Shown piece by piece: positions 61,222-64,000 of a DNA stretch of 64,000 nt (the first letter of the stretch is position 1; each line of letters begins with the position of its first letter). Origin of the DNA: Chondrus crispus (lineage: Eukaryota; Rhodophyta; Florideophyceae; Gigartinales; Gigartinaceae); the NCBI RefSeq assembly GCF_000350225.1, contig NW_005178942.1, positions 40,393-104,392 on the forward strand, given 5' to 3'. The notes under the pieces were generated by a model, which worked only from the letters and a program-made list of their open reading frames with translations, had not been told where the DNA came from and did no database searches. The position numbers and the translations under genes are program-made.

Positions 61222-62533
61222 TTATAGGCAACCCTCTCGCTGCCACAGATGGTCAATTATCAACGCCCTAGTCCTCATATGTCCTTGGTGGTCTTTCATT
61301 TTTGCCGATGTGGCGCAAAGAGCCGAAAGGTTTCCAACCGGGGCAGTCGCAGGTCCCACCGTGTTTCCTTGCTCACCCCATAAAGGGGTAGCATCATTCC
61401 CTATTACAAATCTAGAGAATGGTTGTTCGCGAAAAGGGGGGTCATTGTCGTCCTGTCTGTCCTCACCGCACATGTTATGGAGTATGATACAACAATTCAT
61501 TACGTCATGCATGAATGACGTACTCCAAAACCGTCCAGGACGAGAAATAATGTTCCATTTCGACTGCAAAACACCAAACGCTCGCTCCACATCCTTACGA
61601 GCAGCTTCTTGGTGTCTCGTCATACACTTTTCTTTCTCTGTTAATGGTTCAGCTACGGTGTGTACAAAAACCGGCCACTTAGGATAGATCCCGTCCGCTA
61701 TCCAGTAGGGGACATTTCGCTTGACGCCCATTATACTGTACTCGATAGGAGGGGGATAGTTTCCATTTGCAATGTTATTTAACAAAGGGGATACCTCAAG
61801 TACGTTTATATCGTTCTTACAGCCTGGCATCCCTAAAAAGGCATGCCAAATCCAGAGACTGATCAGCAATTGCCTCTAGAGTGACAGAAGCAACTCCCTC
61901 TTTTCCTTGGTATTGGCTGTGCCACGCGGTGGGGCAATTCTTCCACGCCCATTTACAGCAGTCGATGCTTCCAAGCATCCCCAGCAACCCGCGTTTTTCT
62001 GAAAGCGCAAGGATCCGCACCATATCATCACTAGTGGGGTGCCGCATATATGTAGGATTGTACGCCGCAATTATTCCTCTGGTAAAATGTTGTAAGGTTT
62101 TCGAGACTGCAGACCCACTCATACGGACGTACTCGTCCAAAGAGTCTGCAGCGGATCCGTATGCAAGCATGCAAAGAGCTGCTGTGCCTTTTTGATAGCT
62201 TTATAAGCCTAGCATTCCGGTGCAGTCCTTCCGTTGAACAAAATATCTATCATTCTTCGCAAGGGTGTCCATGATATTTTTGAATCTTTTTCGAGTTATG
62301 CGGAACCGTCTTTGGAAAAGGTCATCATTGTACGCAGGATTTTCGGTAAAGTAGTCTCGGTGGAGCCTTTCGGCGCCACTGTGTCGATCGCGGTCTATGT
62401 TAGGGGCTTTTCCAGGTCGAGAGCGGCCGGCGGGATTTTCTTCGTCACTGCTGCTTTCAGAGTGAAGCCGATTTGTAGTTTCAATGTCGTAGTTGTCAAA
62501 TGCGTGTTCCCGCCATGTGAATGACATTGACAT
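61222..62533 (-). pseudogene. PIF/Harbinger transposase, broken
   Basis: Reads from the ATG at 62533 towards 61222. The N-terminal part (NDDLFQRRFRITRKRFKNIM) fits the helix-turn-helix region. A stop at about 62201-62203 falls in a stretch usually read as GL-x-SYQKGTAALCMLAYG, and the same frame then continues. SIDCCKWAWKNCPTAWHSQY carries the first catalytic Asp. At about 61868 the frame changes and the protein continues with LWIWHAFLGMPGCKNDINVL (second Asp region), YWIADGIYP and KDVERAFGVLQSKWNIIS (catalytic Glu region). It matches the plant-transposon form of DDE_Tnp_4. One nonsense change and one frameshift make it a pseudogene. The accessory Myb-like protein of Harbinger elements was not found. 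Confidence 0.88.
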
Positions 62534-63031
62534 TCTCGAGGCTGATAAGGGAGGGTTGAATGAGCGCCTGACTGGTTCTGTGGGTACGGTACGAGGGAGG
62601 GTATGATGATAGGTACGACGTGATGACGATGGGTAGGACGGTGTGAGAGTGAGTAAGGTACGGTACGAGGGAGGGTGTGAAGATAGGTACGAGGGTAGTA
62701 GGAGGATGGGTACGACGGTCCGGGAGTGAGTACGACGGTGTGAGAGTGAGGGCCAGTCCTAACAAAGGACTTTTTTCTCTTTTTTCCTTTCCCTCGCCCC
62801 GTTTTTATTGAGTTCTTCACTAAAATCGGAAGCACATTGCTGTAGTTTTTACTGTAATGCCATCCCAAAGTTCCACTTCTCGGAAATGGAACAGAGTCTG
62901 GACGGTCTGCAGATCCATGCAGCATGGAAGGTACAGCAACGCCTCCTCGCGCATGCACATGGCCCAGTCTGACTCCCTGTAGCTCGACAAAAGCAAAGCT
63001 GGACGACGTGTTGCTATAATGAGGTCCCTCG
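62534..63031. other. spacer between divergent transposases, degenerate repeats
   Basis: From 62590 to 62755 the sequence repeats variants of GGGTACGACGGTGTGAGAGT and GGTACGAGGGAGGGT. No gene. Confidence 0.6.
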
Positions 63032-64000
63032 ATGTGCATGACCAAAACGGTCATGATAGATCAGCAACCGCCAGTATCCAACACAGTCCTCCCCAGCACT
63101 CCCTTTCCTTCGTCAGGGTTTCAAACTTCTTCTCTACCAATGAAGTTAAGTCCTGAAATCCACCGCCGAATTGAGCTCGTCCTATTGCGAATGCGCCGTA
63201 GAAGGATGTTTTTGTACCTGCTCGCGGCTGCGGCAATTCTTCTCAATTCCAAAAAAGACAAGAAAACGCGGAAAGTACGCCTGGAATTGCGTTTGCGGGA
63301 ATAACTGACGTTTGAAAATTTGACTCTGGTTTATGATGACGCTTTGTTCTGCAGGGCTTTCAGAATGCCACGCCAAGCGTTTCATGAATTGCTTAGTAGC
63401 GTTAGGCAGTCTCTCCAGAAGAATATCGAAATGGGACGACGGGCAAAACGACGGACCATTCCACCGGATGTACGCCTTGCCGGGACGCTGAGGATGATGG
63501 CTGGCGCAAGTTATCTAGACTTAATGGGTACTTATCAGATGTCTAAGACATCAGTTTACAATGTGTTTCATTCTACGTGTACAGTATTGTCAGAAAGATT
63601 GCAGCTGCCCGGGTTGCCGTCCACAGTGTCTGGTTTACGTCACTCGGCAAAAACTTTCAAGATGTCTCGTAATCCCCCGTCTCCGCTTTCCGGTTGCGTT
63701 GGCGCTTTGGACGGTATAGCCATCAAAATCAAGAAGCCCGCGTGGTGCCACGCACCGAGCACTTTCTTTTGTAGAAAGCTGTATTATGCTTTACCTGTGC
63801 AGGCTGTAGTTGACGCTGACTATAGATTTTTATGCTGCTCGGCGCGTTGCGTAGGTTCAACTCATGACTCTGTGGCCCACACTGTATCGGCACTTGGGCA
63901 TTATCTAGAATCTGGCAAGTTGCATTTCGAGTGTTGGATAGCGGGGGATGAGGCATATGTTTGTACGGAGTCTCTGATTACGCCCTTTCCTGCAGCCAGT
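63032..64000 (+). pseudogene. second PIF/Harbinger-type transposase, runs off the window
   Basis: One frame from 63032 to the end of the window is interrupted by a single TAA at 63302-63304. After it comes FENLTLVYDDALFCRAFRMP, then RQAFHELL, the usual start of the Harbinger nuclease region. GCVGALDGIAIKIKKP gives the first catalytic Asp. FFCRKLYYALPVQAVVDADY and GSTHDSVAH match the middle of the domain, and WIAGDEAYV the next Asp. The catalytic Glu would lie beyond the window. The N-terminal part (MKLSPEIHRRIELVLLRMRR) is basic and hydrophobic. It is distinct from the transposase at 61222, to which it stands head-to-head, so two separate Harbinger lineages are present. Confidence 0.82.

Overview
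The window is nuclear DNA of a eukaryote, most likely a red alga. It has few, short, mostly phase-0 introns, many with GTACGY donors. It has a nucleus-encoded homologue of the cyanobacterial DUF1825 family, a PPR protein with an organelle-type leader, a stand-alone 5S rRNA gene, and dense Ty3/Gypsy LTR elements. Assignment to red algae, and to a Chondrus-like genome in particular, is inference. A run of N lies at 11082-11366.

Host genes occupy roughly 0-3 kb and 14-34 kb. They are a two-exon gene of unknown function (49-1473, minus), a decayed AGC-kinase gene facing a decayed alpha-carbonic anhydrase gene (1733-3050), a PPR gene (14640-16224), the DUF1825 gene (16617-17237, minus), an ankyrin-repeat gene (19953-21044), the 5S rRNA gene (21900-22019), a CCT-domain gene (26490-27062), a three-exon coiled-coil gene (29728-30906), a SAM methyltransferase (30934-31977, minus), a G-patch gene (32604-33095) and a possible small gene (33401-33862, minus). 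Long stretches between them hold no recognisable gene.

Mobile DNA makes up the rest. Element 1 (3731-10975, minus) is a young Gypsy element with 265-bp LTRs and a GTGGT target duplication. Element 2 (38067-46459, plus) is a related Gypsy element whose 5' LTR was split by a pogo-type DNA transposon (38239-40575). Elements 3 (46460-51912, plus) and 4 (53340-58168, minus) are decayed chromodomain-type Gypsy elements. A solo LTR with a GATGG duplication lies at 59598-60260. MITE-like elements lie at 22581, 28076, 36678 and 37314, and two divergent PIF/Harbinger transposase genes close the window.

The most striking feature is cargo carried antisense between pol and the 3' LTR. In element 1 this cargo opens with a near copy of the histone H3 tail that keeps K4 and K14 but lacks K9, K18, K23 and K27. 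Element 3 carries a long unbroken antisense frame of 614 residues in the same relative place, and element 2 has weaker antisense frames there. Elements 1, 2 and 4 also share one 17-base putative primer-binding site, which in elements 1 and 2 contains the gag start.
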